A stretch of 64,000 bases of DNA, from positions 73,741,762 to 73,805,761 of the forward strand of contig OZ034969.1 in NCBI GenBank assembly GCA_964030785.1, in the 5' to 3' direction. The translations under genes were made by a program, and so were the position numbers. Source of the stretch: Siderastrea siderea. Taxonomy: Eukaryota; Cnidaria; Anthozoa; Scleractinia; Rhizangiidae. Under the pieces are notes generated by a model that was given only the letters and a program-made list of their open reading frames with translations, was not told the origin of the DNA and did no database searches. Below, piece after piece: positions 23,101 through 35,025 of this stretch. The stretch's first letter is position 1. Each line of letters starts with the position of its first letter.

Positions 23101-26100
23101 TATAGCAGATATCGGAGAGAAAATGCCATTTAGTTGTTTTTCCTCATGCAACTTTGTTCTTATTATCATTTTCCAGTTTTTCTTAGTGTCGATTGCTAAA
23201 ACAATTGCTATGTACAATGTTACTGCATCTAGAAGCGTTACTAATGTCTTCTGTTGGACCTTGTTCCAGAGCCAAGCTTTATCGATGTCATGAGTACGCC
23301 TTCTGTAAACCAAACGGACAAGACTGGATCGAGTTTCTTTAGGACTCCAGGCCAAGTTATGTCACTTACTACAAATTTCACCTTTGTAAGTACTTGTACG
23401 TCACATTCACAAACCATATCAGCTCTGCTGTAATTGGTTTCATCGTATATAAATAAATGCTTATTATTATGATTATGGTTATGATTATTATTCCCCACCG
23501 ATTTGCATGTGAGGAAGCTAATTGGTCGGAAATCGCTGACCAAAACTGAAACATATATTTGCCAATTTCGATCGCTTCACTCTTAACAACATATTGTACA
23601 ATATTGCACAACATCAAGCAAATGCCACCAAGTCTTGGCAATCTGTTTAATTTAGACTGGCATGTTTTCTTTTAATTCAATTTTTTTGTGTTGTTTTAAT
23701 AAACAATTTTAAATATTTTGCCGTTACTTTTGCATTTTTCTTTATACTTTACTTCTGAGGCAATTCTGGCAGTTTTCTGAAATTTTGGTGAAATGGAGAA
23801 ATCCAAGATGGCGGATCCAAAGCGGTGGCTGTTTTAAAATCATGATCGTCGCGTCATTTGAGTTAAACATTACCTCGTTTTGTTGACCTAAAGGGAAACT
23901 TTTTTTGAGAACTTATTCACCCTGAAAGGTTCATTCTCATACCTTTAATTAATTCTCGTGAAGTTATAAAGGGCGTGCGCACCCCCCCCCCCCCGCCTCC
24001 ACTTACCTGCCCGCCGTCTTTGCGTCTTGTCTAACGCCTGTAGAAGCGGTCTTACAGTCGTACGTGTAACAGCGCTTTTGTTGCCGAGCTTGATATAATG
24101 CTTGTTATTTTATCCACAGTCGTTGTCTGCTGCCAGGCCAGCCAATAGATCAAGACTGAACAGCAGCTGCCAGGCATTATACCAGCACATGGAAACCACG
24201 CCTATATCACATGATTCTCCAGTTTGTCACACGGAAAGAGTTTCTAGCGCCACCCCAAGAGGAGTTTTGAAACCTGGCGATCAAACCCCACTTGGTGCTA
24301 CGACTGGTAAGGCCTTTCATTCTTCCATTCCTGTACATGTGCTAGGAATAATATTAAGTCGTCACGAGGTCCAGGAAGGGTTTCAGGCCCCATCAACACC
24401 AACGCATTTTAACCTACCTTCCACACTAAAACGATTGAAAACGCTGATGAAAACGGATACTTTCGGAAACGCTTGTTTTTATGTGGACGTTATGAAAACG
24501 CTCTCGCCGTTTTTGATCGTTTAAATGCGGATGATAGACAAAATGGCATCTAAAGGTATGGCACTGTACACCTGCCTAAAAGGGAAAACTCAAGTTGCTT
24601 CCTATTTGCCATTCCTCCTGAAGGTGACTGAATATTCCAAACCGTTTCGTGTAGTTTATTAATTCAAGTTTCACTTTAGCACGAACGGTCTTCTTAATCT
24701 CTTCTGCAGGTCAAGGTACAAAGAAACGAGCTCAGTTTTGTCCCAAAGTCAGCCAAAGAACATTTAATATTGACGACCCCCCAGAAACCCCCTTAATATC
24801 AGATGCTACGGCGCACAAAAACGTTAGAAACAGATCACTAGAGGAAGAGAACCTGCTGCCAGCTTGTAAGAGAGCTCGCTATTGTGGTCTCACCACAGAA
24901 ATAGACGCTTTGACCCTCAAGGAAATTCGAGGTGACACTACGAGAGAACCTCTAAAGGAAATTTGTACTGACACACCTCAGAGACCTTTAGAAAAACGAG
25001 TCCTTACGTCATCGATGAATTCTGTGTCCTCGAATATTCCTCTAGCAAGTTCCCCTTTCGATCCGCACAAGAGCCCTATGGAATATGAAAGTCCTCTTTC
25101 TAAGGGTGAGGAAAGCCCTGCTCAAGAATTTCTTACTCCTCAGAACCCACCAGCTTGCGCCCCCTTGAATCTTAAATTTTCCAGTCCGCGCGAGAGAACG
25201 GGGACGATCATGGAGTTTTTGAAAGAGAAAGGACAAGTTACGCCCGTCAACAACGAGGGCTCCGAAACGGGGCGAACCACGAATACCGTGACGACTTTAA
25301 CGTCTGTGACCCGTAGAATTATGTCCCCCGAGGTGCAGTTTACTTCTGGTTATGTAAGTGGAGCTAACAGTGAAATGAGTGAAGAGGGAAGCGATACTGA
25401 CCACGGAACGCCTGATAAAATGAATCACCACAAATTAGAGGGAAATGAAAATGATATGAGACTGTTTGGAGCCTGTGAATTTGTAAAAGCTAATCACAAC
25501 TCAAACGATAGGTCTGTGCAGAAAACTGAAAAAGTTGATACAAGTGGAAGTTCAGGCTTTAATGAAAGCCCCGATAACTGGCCTGGACAAACGTCATCAG
25601 TAAACGAAAAGAATCCAGCTCTTAATTGCACTCCGAATACAGCTATACTCAACGTTTCTGATGAGATTATGCAGACAATTGGTCAAAGAGGAAAAAGCTT
25701 TTCCGAAAGGCGTGAAAGTGGAGTCGGATTACTGCCACCATCTCCAGCAGTCGCTGCAACTCCTGATTCGTGCCATTCTGTACCGCGCGAAAGAAGCACG
25801 ACAATCGAATTTGATGGCACGGAGAACACAAGTGAAGATACTAGCGGTGGCCAAACGGAGGATAATAACAATTTCGATGGAGAGGTCTTTGTAAAATTGG
25901 CTGACCATCACGAAATGATCGATGACAGTGCCAGTCTGGAATCCTCCCTTCCTCGACCTCGATGTCTCACAATCCCATTTGAGGTAGAAAATGACAACGG
26001 AGAAATATTCGAGGAAAGTACGTGTACATCAAATCAGACTCGAGAGTCCTGCATGGAAATCAGCTCACCCGCAGTCGCTGAATCCCCAATGGATGTTACG

Positions 26101-27627
26101 TTCAAAAGCCGCGCTAGCTCTAAAGGCACTCCGGGCCTAATGGAGGTATCCCAGCAGTGGCACCACACCTCAGCCCCTATTATGCGCACCCCTTATCGGA
26201 CGCCGAAGTCTTGTCGCCGTGGCAACCGCCCTCACGCTTCCCCTCCCAAGAACAGGATCCTGGGAACTCCAGATTATTTGGCACCGGAAATCCTCCTTGG
26301 GCACGAACACAGTAAGTGCTTTAACCAGACTATTTGTGAAATCCTATAAAGAATTTTGTATATATCACTAACTTTTCCATTCTCTCAGCACCGGCAGTCG
26401 ATTGGTGGTCGCTGGGTGTTTGCTTGTACGAGTTTCTAACTGGAGTTCCACCGTTTAACGACGACACACCAGAGCTGGTCTTCAGCCACATCATGCAAAG
26501 AGGTGAGTTAAGAGATACAGTTGGTTTTGTTTTCCTCTGTATTTCGAAATATGACGAGCAGGAAACATCGAGATTCTCTTCAAAAGACACGGGTTCTCAA
26601 AAAGCTGATTAACGCTGCAGCAGGATTAACGCTAACTTTGGAAAAATATTTGACAGAAAACTTCACTGCGGAAATGAATTTTGAATTCAAAGTTAAAGCG
26701 AAACCTGGGTGGGCGCAATCGTGCTTGAACATGTGGGCACGGGTCCTTTCTCCACATTACGTTTTGTTGAAATAAATAAAATAAAACAGCAACAATCACT
26801 AATCATGCTGAATTCCTTGCGGTCAAATAATATACCCAAAGTGTGTGGCTTACTGCCTGGCCTGGCGTGTACTAAAACCAGGAATACTCCCAGAACACCA
26901 GGGATCACGGAACACCATCTTAGACTGCTGTTCCGGTGTTTCGGTGTTCCTGGTTTTCCTACACGCTGTCTGGCCCTGCTTGCCTTAACATGCAAGGCTG
27001 TCTTCTTTACAATGACGCGCCTGTAGATGCATAGGTCGCATGAAATGAACGTCGGAGGCCTCGAAGGTCATATTAATATGTATTTCTTTCTGTTCCTTAA
27101 GAGCTGTTGTGGCCAGAGGGAGAAGAGGCGTTGTCTGAAATTGCTGTCGAAGCTGTGGAAAATATCCTTAATCTTCACGCAGAGCACCGGCCAGGAGCAT
27201 TAGGTACTTAGAGAAGGAGAGAGCTTTGAATATTAATCTTTTTAGACCTTGTAGAAAACTGGCCTTTACCATTTCACTAATCATAACCTAACTGAATGTT
27301 TCTTCCATTTGAAGAGATCAAAAGACTTCCATTCTTTTCAAGTCTGGACTGGTCATTTATTCACAGCCATCCTCCACCTTTTGTTCCTCGTCCAGATGAC
27401 ATCACCGATACCACTTACTTTGATGGTAAGTTCATTTCCTCCAAAATAGACGCTCTTTTCTTGGTTTATTGGTGCCTCTAGCGCCACTGACGCAACTGGC
27501 TGTTGAAGATAGTTTTACGAGTTCCGTTCGCCACGTTTTCAGCAATTCTCTCAGATCATTGTCGCCTTTTTCTCTTGCAGCTCGGAACACAATGCAAAAT
27601 CTACGCCTGTCATCCTTTAGTCACTGA
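14136..27627 (+). CDS. MASTL: Greatwall kinase (MASTL)
   Basis: Mitotic Ser/Thr kinase. In the family it phosphorylates ENSA/ARPP19, which then inhibit PP2A-B55. Fourteen exons: 14136-14183, 15007-15062, 16444-16544, 16876-16967, 17503-17595, 18437-18483, 22800-22888, 23270-23385, 24120-24306, 24710-26311, 26389-26502, 27102-27203, 27315-27425, 27581-27627; 2805 nt, 934 aa (human about 880). Glycine loop SRGAFG near residue 30, AIK lysine near 53, HRDLKPDN 145-152, DFG 165-167. A Ser/Thr-Pro-rich insert of about 610 residues follows, mostly one 1.6 kb exon, then GTPDYLAPE near 795-803 and an AGC-type tail ending [15 protein letters not shown]. Insert length and tail separate it from MAST and LATS kinases. 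Exon 1 uses a weak GTTGGT donor but fits in phase and position. All catalytic residues are present. Confidence 0.93.
16080..16300. repeat. Degenerate dispersed SINE-like repeat
   Basis: In a MASTL intron. Contains CCTAGATGGGAGCTAGTCC, CAGTTGGGTAGAGAGAGAC and a tRNA-like tail. A second, differently decayed copy sits at 43085-43310 (CCTGGGTAGAGAGAGACAAT). The layout matches a family I recall as very common in corals; that part is memory. Confidence 0.5.
17820..18170. repeat. AAAGTCATGGAATTT repeat cluster
   Basis: Three nearby copies of an AAAAGTCATGGA word (about 17830, 17875 and 18150) in a MASTL intron. They look like pieces of one decayed repeat. No coding meaning. Confidence 0.35.
19101..19340 (+). 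repeat. Tandem 80 bp repeats, left arm
   Basis: Units start AGGGTGGAGGGGTGG at 19101 and 19181 (period 80), with a diverged third near 19268. Each contains CATAATCCCCCAGAGG and ends in ATAATCTAAAAATAGAA. Confidence 0.85.
19453..20230. mobile_element. Nested 0.78 kb inverted-repeat element
   Basis: The left end GGTGGATTCATCTGCAGC followed by ATACGCGTAT is mirrored at the right by ATACGCGTATGCTGC and AAATGAATCCACC. It sits inside the larger element. No coding frame is recognised. The same end sequence recurs as a short palindrome at 39807-39859. Confidence 0.75.
20419..20866 (-). pseudogene. Integrase core (rve-like) fragment
   Basis: A minus-strand frame open for about 149 codons reads [20 protein letters not shown], then [12 protein letters not shown], then [18 protein letters not shown]. 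These are the three DDE-bearing blocks of a retroviral-type integrase: Asp in CID, Asp in TDQG, Glu in VVERF. The variant matches eukaryotic c-integrases of Polinton or Ginger type rather than the RNase H-linked integrase of Gypsy elements, because no RT is nearby. The zinc-binding N-terminus and the C-terminus are missing; it ends in a stop soon after the core. Confidence 0.75.
21547..22030. repeat. Tandem copies of tRNA-derived SINE
   Basis: AGAATTATGTGGAGATCAT at 21543 recurs at 21792 with about 250 bp spacing, and ACTGGGAGCTGGTCAATTGA recurs at 21693 and 21903. The second copy lacks most of the tRNA head. A third piece, inverted, follows at about 21965-22020. Confidence 0.7.
21619..21691 (-). 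repeat. tRNA-like head of a SINE (Thr-GGT-like, not a functional tRNA)
   Basis: On the minus strand 73 nt fold as a tRNA: acceptor GGCTTGA pairs with TCAAGCC, the D arm is GCTC...GAGC, the T arm has GGGTTCGATTCCC. The anticodon position reads GGT. The invariant U33 is C and the last anticodon-stem pair is A-C. A second partial copy follows at 21867-21898 within the same longer repeat, so this is a SINE head. Confidence 0.7.
22098..22206. mobile_element. Fold-back hairpin element
   Basis: CAATTAGATTAT, CTCGAGATTTCTAT and GTGATAGTTGAT are followed by a small GGCCGAAGGCC loop and then the same words inverted, ending ATAATCTAATTG. Long stem, no coding frame. Confidence 0.75.
22395..22710 (-). 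repeat. Tandem 80 bp repeats, right arm
   Basis: Four units inverted relative to 19101-19340, each carrying GATTCACCTCCACCCCTCC and TTCTATTTTTAGATTATTTG. Units two and three are almost identical, suggesting recent expansion or conversion. Confidence 0.85.
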
Positions 27628-29580
27628 ACAGAAGGCCTGAAATGTGACATAATTTGTTAGGAATTCCTTTCTTTGCTGTCATCAGTTTTTTCTTTGTTTG
27701 TCTTTCCACTTTTAAGTTATTGCATTTTGTCTTAGTATAAAAGTATGAAATTGTTACCCGAGCTGGTCAAGTCTGTTACTTTCCATCATTTATCACGGGA
27801 GTAGGGAATTTTAGTTTCAGTTTGAGTTCACTTGAGTTAGGGTTCAGATAGGGTTAGAGGCACTGCTCACCATCATTCTTGAAATTAACTCAAACTCAAC
27901 TCGAACACGAAATCATGAATTACTTGCCATGTCTGGCTGGAAAATATTAGCTGTTAGACTTTTGATCACGTCCATGAAGGCTCCAGGAAGTTGAACGATG
28001 CTTTTTGGGACGCTTCAGGTTTGTTGTTGTTCATTTTCCCGCTCCTTTATCGTTAGGATTGCTTGCTTGACGCCGTCAGAACGTGCCATAAAGGTGCACA
28101 TTCAACTTACTCCTGCCATCCGAGATGTAATGTTCCCATTCCTCGATGCTCCTTAGTAGTACAGCGGTAAAGTGATGTCACAGGAAAATTATTTCAAGAA
28201 TTTCTCACTTGGACGTACGTCCGAAAACCCGCACTGGTCAAAATATTGTCCTGCAGTAAATTCGGGCTTAGATTAAAACAGGCAATTTGGAAAATGCTGA
28301 TATTACACTTTACCTCCCTACATACAAGGAATAAACCACACGAAACATGCCATTAGATTCGCGTTTGTCGTCTGCTATGAAACTGCGCCACTATTTGGTT
28401 AAGACTGAAGATAATTCGCGTCAGTCTTTGATTAAAAAGAGGCTGAAGATATCAACTAATATATCACATTACTGAAAAATTGTTCATGAAAAAAATTTCG
28501 CTGTGTCAAATTTAAAATGAACGGGATTTTTGTGTTTTCTAGTTCTTAAGCCCGGTTTGCATTGGTGACATTAGAGCAGGCACGAGGTTTCATACAAACC
28601 CTATTTTAAATCAAAATGTTTTGATCCCTGTGCTTATCCTTGCGTGCCAGACAGTACAATGTTTGGCTTTAACAAAACAAACAAGCAAACAAACAGACAA
28701 ACAACAGCAATATTCTCACGTTCACCAACCAACAAACGCGGTGCTGCGCCTACATTTTCTTAGACTTGGCCAACGGCAGACGGCAAACGTGGGAGGTTTG
28801 TGGTCACTGGTGTTCGCTGACAGTGCCACTACCTTTATTATGCTTTGTAAAAGTGAATTTGCTGAATTTACTTATTGTATAGTGTATTTCTAATGTTGTA
28901 TAAAGCCATCAAAAATATTTTTTCCTAATTTTTCTTGTCAAAGATGCAATAATCCTGGCTAGTGCGCCAGCGAGTAAGCAATAAATCACTTTAGAAACAT
29001 TTTGTTGTGATACCGGGATGATGTTTGCGCTTTGACTGGGTTAGCGCACGTCACTCTCCTTTTCTACAGCTGTTTGTTGTCGACTTCTCGTTTTTCTTCC
29101 TCAATATTGAGGATTCCACCGTTGTGCTAACTTCCTCCACGTATGGCCAATCCAACTCCACTTCCTTCTAGTGACTGAATGTACTGGGCTACACCAATTT
29201 TCACGGAGACCAACTTTTGCTGCAACACCAATTGTTTCTTTGCTGCACCCCTAAATCGCACCCTGTAATGACGATCTTTTAGCGCTGGATTAATTCGTGT
29301 GTGCGCTCTCTCGGATTACCAAAAACGTATAGAGTTCATCTCCCAGCATGACTCCTACCCCCTAGGTCGCTTTTTGTTACCTGTCCCAATTCTCTGTTCT
29401 CCTAACCCAAGGAATATTTGTTTAGCGCTTGGTCGATCGCCCAAAATACGCCTTCAAATTATAAAACAGACTATCAAATCACACAAAACAATGATACTTC
29501 GTTTAGATACTCAATAAAAAGTTGAATTCTGACTTGAACAGTGACTCAAAGTTTGACACTTATCTCAGATTGGCGTAGTC
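27628..29580. other. MASTL downstream region
   Basis: No gene recognised. AATAAA at 28330-28335 is the first consensus poly(A) signal after the MASTL stop, about 700 bp away; whether it is used is unknown. Confidence 0.4.
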
Positions 29581-29587
29581 GGTCATT

Positions 29588-31811
29588 AGGGGCCAACCAT
29601 TTAACTTCTGAGGGGGGGGGGGGGTTGGGTGATTTGGTATAGGCATGAATTTTTTTTTAACCCCTTAATTCCCCATGAATTTTTTTCCTTGGGGTATGTG
29701 CTTGGAAGATATTTTTTTCTCCCTCCAACGTTCTGCATGAAATTTTTTTGGTGTGTGGATGGGGTTAGTAGGGCTTCATTATAAATCAAATTATAAAAGG
29801 TTAAGGATCTGGATCTGATTTTTATAATGCACTACATTAATTTTAACACCGAATGTAAAACATTGAGGTGACCCCTTCCCACTGATGAAAAGAGTCAGAC
29901 CTGTTCCTGGAGTTTAGTCATTTTGCAAGGCGAATGTGCCTACAGTACAGTACATAGTGCATGCATAGAGCTACAGAACAGTACAGTGCATAGCGCGAAT
30001 GCGCCCTCAGTACATATTTTACGGGAAGACAATGAACCACATCCTTTCCTTGTTAAATCAAACTGATAACCACCAGTACAACAATAACTTGCTTTAGAGA
30101 GCTATCTAGAAAGGGTCTAATCCAACTCACAGCTGAAGTACACATTACAAAGCCCCAAAATAATCTGCACAGAGCTCTTAAGTTGCTTTGTTGGCAAAGA
30201 GTGAGATCTTTGACGGCGTCATCTTTGTAGGGGGGTCTGGGGGCATGCTCCCCCATAAAATTTTGAAAAATTGAAGTAGCTAAGACGCGTGTTTTACTTT
30301 ATTCTGAGCGGAAATGTGACCCTTCGAAAGTAACTATTTAGATCCCAGAGTTTTCTTTTAATTGGAGTCAAATTAACATGCCATAACGCTGAAAAACAGC
30401 GTTGATGATGCTCTTTGTTGTAGTTTCAAGTAGCTTTCTTTGCAGTGGCCAACAAATCCGCAGGTGGTTCAAAAGATGACTCTTTGTTGGCCATTTTGAT
30501 AGTAAGCAAAAAGGCCAACGTACCGTCCACCTGGAGAGATGCTGCCGAAATGCTGTTTTGTTTTCCTTATAAGAGACACACAACTCTCTCTTCACCGGCA
30601 TTTGTATGGTGTAGAATAAGAACTGTTTTGGCCACGTCATTTATCCTACCAAATTTATGGGTACCATTCCCTAGCTTCAATGATGACAGATATCCCCAGA
30701 TCACATCCATCCGAAAACTGGATGATGATTTCTCATCATTTTCCTCACATTCAAACTTTATTCGGGCTTCATCCCAGACTTTCTTGGGAAAAAACGAGGG
30801 ACAAATTCAGTTAGACAACATGGACGAACATGGAAAACTACTGAGGCCTCTTGCAGTACCCATGGATGAAGATACATCCCGCAAAGTACAACATTTGATT
30901 ACAGTACTTCATAATGAACAACACCACATTAACGAAATGACTGAAAAATGGCTTTGCCAAACACCAAACCCACCTCGAATTCCAGTATTTTATACCCTTA
31001 CGAAAATCCACAAACCGACTTAATTGGGAGACCTCGGGAGTTTTGGGTCCAAAAGAGAAGTTATCAGCATTTGTTGCCCTACTACTCCAGCCTTTAGCAC
31101 AACAACAGAAGTCGTATCTCAAAGACTGATACAGTCAACTGACTCCATTAATTTCATTGACAGGACTAAAGTTCCAGAGAGCGCAATACTTAAATCTCTG
31201 GACGTAACGAGCTTGTATACTAATATTCCACAAGAGAGGGAATACATACAGTATGCAACGTATACGACACTTTCTATATTAAAAGACACATCTCCTAATC
31301 CCTACACGTTTACTTGACAAGCGTTCAGACTAATGTTACTGGAGAACTCATTCCAGTTTTGTGTCAAATAGATAGTAAATAAAGTTAACTTCATGTTCCA
31401 ACAGCTATTCTGGCATTCTTGATTTAGGGTGCACTGAAAACATTGTTCTTCAAATCACAACACCAGCCGTGATCTTGAAGTTCAGAAAACATGTATCAAG
31501 ATTGGTAACCTCAGGTGCTATAAATGTAACGAAAAGGCAATCTGAGGGGGACAGATTATTGTGCTATGAATCCCTCTTACCCAAGTCCAGATGCTAAAAT
31601 CTTTTAACAGTCTGCAGATAAAGTTCAATGTGTCAACCCGGGGAACATCTTGCCAGAATTTTTTTCCCAGCCGACTGTACGTGCGTGAATTTTTTTTGGA
31701 CAATAGTCTTGTGCAGGAAATTTTTCTTACCCATATGCACTTGCAGGATATTTTTTTTCAAATTCACCCAACCCCCCCCCCCCCCCTCAGAAGTTAAATG
31801 GTTGGCCCCTT
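29588..31811. mobile_element. 2.2 kb inverted-repeat element enclosing Penelope-like sequence
   Basis: The left end GGGGCCAACCATTTAACTTC and then a G run is mirrored by the right end: a C run, then GAAGTTAAATGGTTGGCCCC. TTA borders the GGGG/CCCC ends on both sides (ATTA-GGGG and CCCC-TTAA), compatible with a Harbinger-like 3 bp target duplication. The inverted arms extend several hundred bases in diverged form. The middle holds the RT fragment at 30445-31317. Confidence 0.7.
30445..31317 (+). pseudogene. Penelope-like reverse transcriptase fragment
   Basis: Two successive frames split by a TAA at about 31021. The first ends PRIPVFYTLTKIHKPT; the second contains FIDRTKVPESAILKSLDVTS and LYTNIPQE. 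These are the opening RT motifs of Penelope-like elements (Y-x-L-x-KIHKP ... LDVxSLYTNIP). The catalytic YxDD block and the GIY-YIG endonuclease are absent. The N-terminal third of the first frame is not recognisable. Inactive remnant inside an unrelated inverted-repeat element. Confidence 0.75.
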
Positions 31812-34800
31812 AAACAACCGCTGACACTCATTCTTATATGTGATTTTCACCAGGAATCGTCGCGATACAACTGAGTGAAAGAACAGTATTTATACTTTTG
31901 TTAATTTCCTCTCGCGTGGAGTCCATTTTCATGGTTAAATAAGGGTTTTTATGTCAAATGTTAAAAACAAGCTTCCGCTTAGCAAATGGGAGACTTAACG
32001 TTTTGCGCAATATTTTTCAATAATTCCAAGGAATGGTATTTTCTGGTCACATTGTATTAAATTCAGCCCGTGTCAGTTATTCGTTGATGCTCATTTAGAC
32101 AAAGTAATCACTGTTGTTTTACACTTAGGGTATACGACGCCGTGATAAAAAACGTAATGTTTGGGTAATGAACGGAAATGTCCACAATTAATTGCAATAT
32201 ATATATTTTAATTTTAATATACGATTTCATGCGCACAGGATGAGCTTACAGACAAGTTGTCTCGAAAGAAGTAAATCGATATTTTTTTCTCTTTGTTTTT
32301 GGAAATGGAAACCACTTGGCCTTGTCTTTAAATTGTCTCTGCAGACGAAATAATGTAAACGGAATGACCATCTTTTTCCTCAAATGTGACATTTTTACTT
32401 AATAGATTTTCATTTCTAAGGCTAGCAGATGTTTTTAGTCTAAATTGGTTGATGAGTTCTTAAACGCGTCAATCATTTAAGAGTTGATCGACATTGAATT
32501 TCCTCTTTTAGTGTTTATACTGTTGTATGGATTTGGTGGGGAGAAAAATGAAACTAACCACACATGATTATTTTGATGCAACACCCGAATTTCTCTAAAG
32601 TGCATTGAAAGCAATGAATGGCAGCCAGGAAAGAGAATTTATATTTAAATCTTACGGAAATGATAACCTGATTACTGAGATCAGATGAGAAGACGCCGTC
32701 ATGTCTTTTGTAGGAATATAATCAACAGCAGCAAATTAACTGTGTTACATTGTTATTCAATACTGATTCTTAGGAAGGAAAAATCAATTCATTGCTCGTA
32801 TAGCAAAGACAGCGCTTGTTATTACCTTCTTTATCGACACGCACAGAATATACGTGATTTGTTTTTAATGCATTTCGGTCGCTTTAAAGTTTTTCCAATC
32901 GGCACTTTGAAATATGTGATTCCAGGATAGAATATTCCGCAGTAAGTACACCGTATTTATTTTGCCTTATCGATGTTGTTTTGCTGCGTTTTATTCAAAT
33001 CACTCGTTTGTTTTGTGTCCGTTTTATTAATCGCCATCTGTCTTTCATTTCGTTTAAGGTATAAATCCGTGAATTGCATCTTCAGTGATACTTTGACAGC
33101 ACTGGCAGGAGACATTTGCACTGACGGAAAGTTTTCAGCAAGCAATCTACCGAATATCCTGACAGACATGAAAACATTTCCTGATTTGGTCTGCATAGGA
33201 AGGTGAGGCCGCTAATATATACTTTCATTTATGAATTTGTTTTATTCTGTACACCACTGTATCACTGTATCGGGTGTCTTCTTGGCGACGAGTCGCTTAC
33301 TTTCTCTGAATTCCCCACGTTAAGCCTTTGACTCAAAGAGGGTCCAAGTTTACAAATTCAAGAAAAAAAAACGAAACTAAAAAAGAAAAGAAAAAGAAAA
33401 CGAAGGAAGAACTGCTCAGCAGCATTCAGTAGAATGGCCATACTCAAAATTTAGGACCACCTTGTACAGCATAATAAACAGCAACATTGGAAGGTACTGC
33501 TGAGTACCTTTTCCTTTGTATGGGAGCACATTAGATTTCACCCACAGACACAAATGTCAGGAAGAGGGGTGAAAGATTTAATAATTCGAATAAAAGGCCC
33601 TTAAAGTTCGACACAAAAATAATAAAAACATGTTCAGCTTAAATTAAATCGCCTGAAAACATTACATACCATAATGTTGAAATTAAGTTCTTAAGAAAAA
33701 AAAAATTAGCAAAGAAAGAGGGTTGTCGGGTTTTGAATTTGCAATTGAAAAAAGGATGTGATGTGATATATAAGATAAGCTCAACATTATTATAAGACTT
33801 AGAAATAATTATGATCTCGAACTTTGACGTGACGGTGAAACCATGAATGTATACGAATAACAAGTTAAGTGGGAAAAAAACTAAAATAAGCGATTTAAGA
33901 AACCTATAGTTTTATCTTTTCTAATCGTTAATGATTCAAGACAGTGAGTTCCCCCGAGTAGATGTAGCAAAATTTGGGGCACGATTCAATATTACAATAT
34001 TAACAAATTTTGCTCGGATGAAAAGCAAATAACGAGGGCGGAAAACGAAGTACTCGAAAATATCAAACGCTGTCATTTTTGGAAGGTATCAGACAAAGAA
34101 TTTTCAGCTGGTCTTTTTTGAAGAAGAGAAAATAAAGCACGCCAAGAGCTTGAAAATGCAAACTGAACGCTGTAAGAAGTAAACTAGACGCGGAAAGCTA
34201 CGGTGCGAAACACGAAGATAAAATATCAGCTTAAACCACCTCAGACTTGAAATTAATCTTCTCGGTTTATTTTCTGTCAGTCGTATTTTAATAATCTCAG
34301 ATTTAATTTGTAAGTTTAGGGCCGTATAATATTAACTACAGATTTAGATGGTCATATAGCCTCTCACCAGATGATTCAGAAACATTATAATACGGATTAA
34401 AAGGAAGAACAATTTTTCGGCGTCCGGAGTGCTGATGTTGAAATCAGTGAACAAATATGCACAAGCTGACTGAGTGCCGGTGAGAGGGTCGAATTACGGA
34501 GAAAAAATATTTGGCTTGACGTACCGGCGTACGGAGCGAGCGCGGTGTTTTCACGTTGTTATTGTAGATGGTACTTTAAACTATAATTTCTGTGCATTTT
34601 CAAACAGACATGTGACTAACATAAGTTCACCATATTTTCATATAACACTAAAATTGTGTGAATTAACTTCAATCTCGGTTATTGAATTGCTAGCTTATAT
34701 TTATATGTGTAAGCTTTCTCATTGGATCACCGCACACAGGTTATCAGCCCATAACCCTGTCAAGTGCCGCGGCGTTTAGAGTTCACTTCGCGTAGCAAAA

Positions 34801-34911
34801 GTCTTGTCCAAACATATGGCAAACAAACAAAAACAAACAATCAAACAAACAAAAACAAAAACAAAAAACTTTTACGACTCCTGAAGTTCAGTGAGGTACT
34901 CGCGCTTGTTG

Positions 34912-35025
34912 GATGTATACACCTTATTCGATGTTCTGGTGGACAATATAAGCGCAGACATTTTACAAGTTGCAAGCAATGAGTAAAATGTCCGCGCTTA
35001 TTAAACACCGAATAAAAGGTCTATT
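34912..35025. mobile_element. Palindromic MITE
   Basis: ACCTTATTCGATGTTCTGG, TATAAGCGCAGACATTTTAC and the inverted GTAAAATGTCCGCGCTTATT, CACCGAATAAAAGGT form a hairpin of about 110 bp around a short loop. No coding frame. Confidence 0.7.

Noticed and set aside
24910..26349. A stand-alone 479-codon gene
   Set aside because: It is the large MASTL insert exon; the frame is open upstream to the acceptor at 24709 and the true end is the donor at 26311, not the stop at 26349.
30445..31023. 192-codon frame as a host gene
   Set aside because: Its C-terminus joins, past one stop, to Penelope-like RT motifs and the whole lies between transposon ends.
32973..33206. Frame with a hydrophobic start and a GT donor after it, as a secreted-protein exon
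   Set aside because: No family motif, no matching exon downstream, and the hydrophobic part is simple T-rich sequence.
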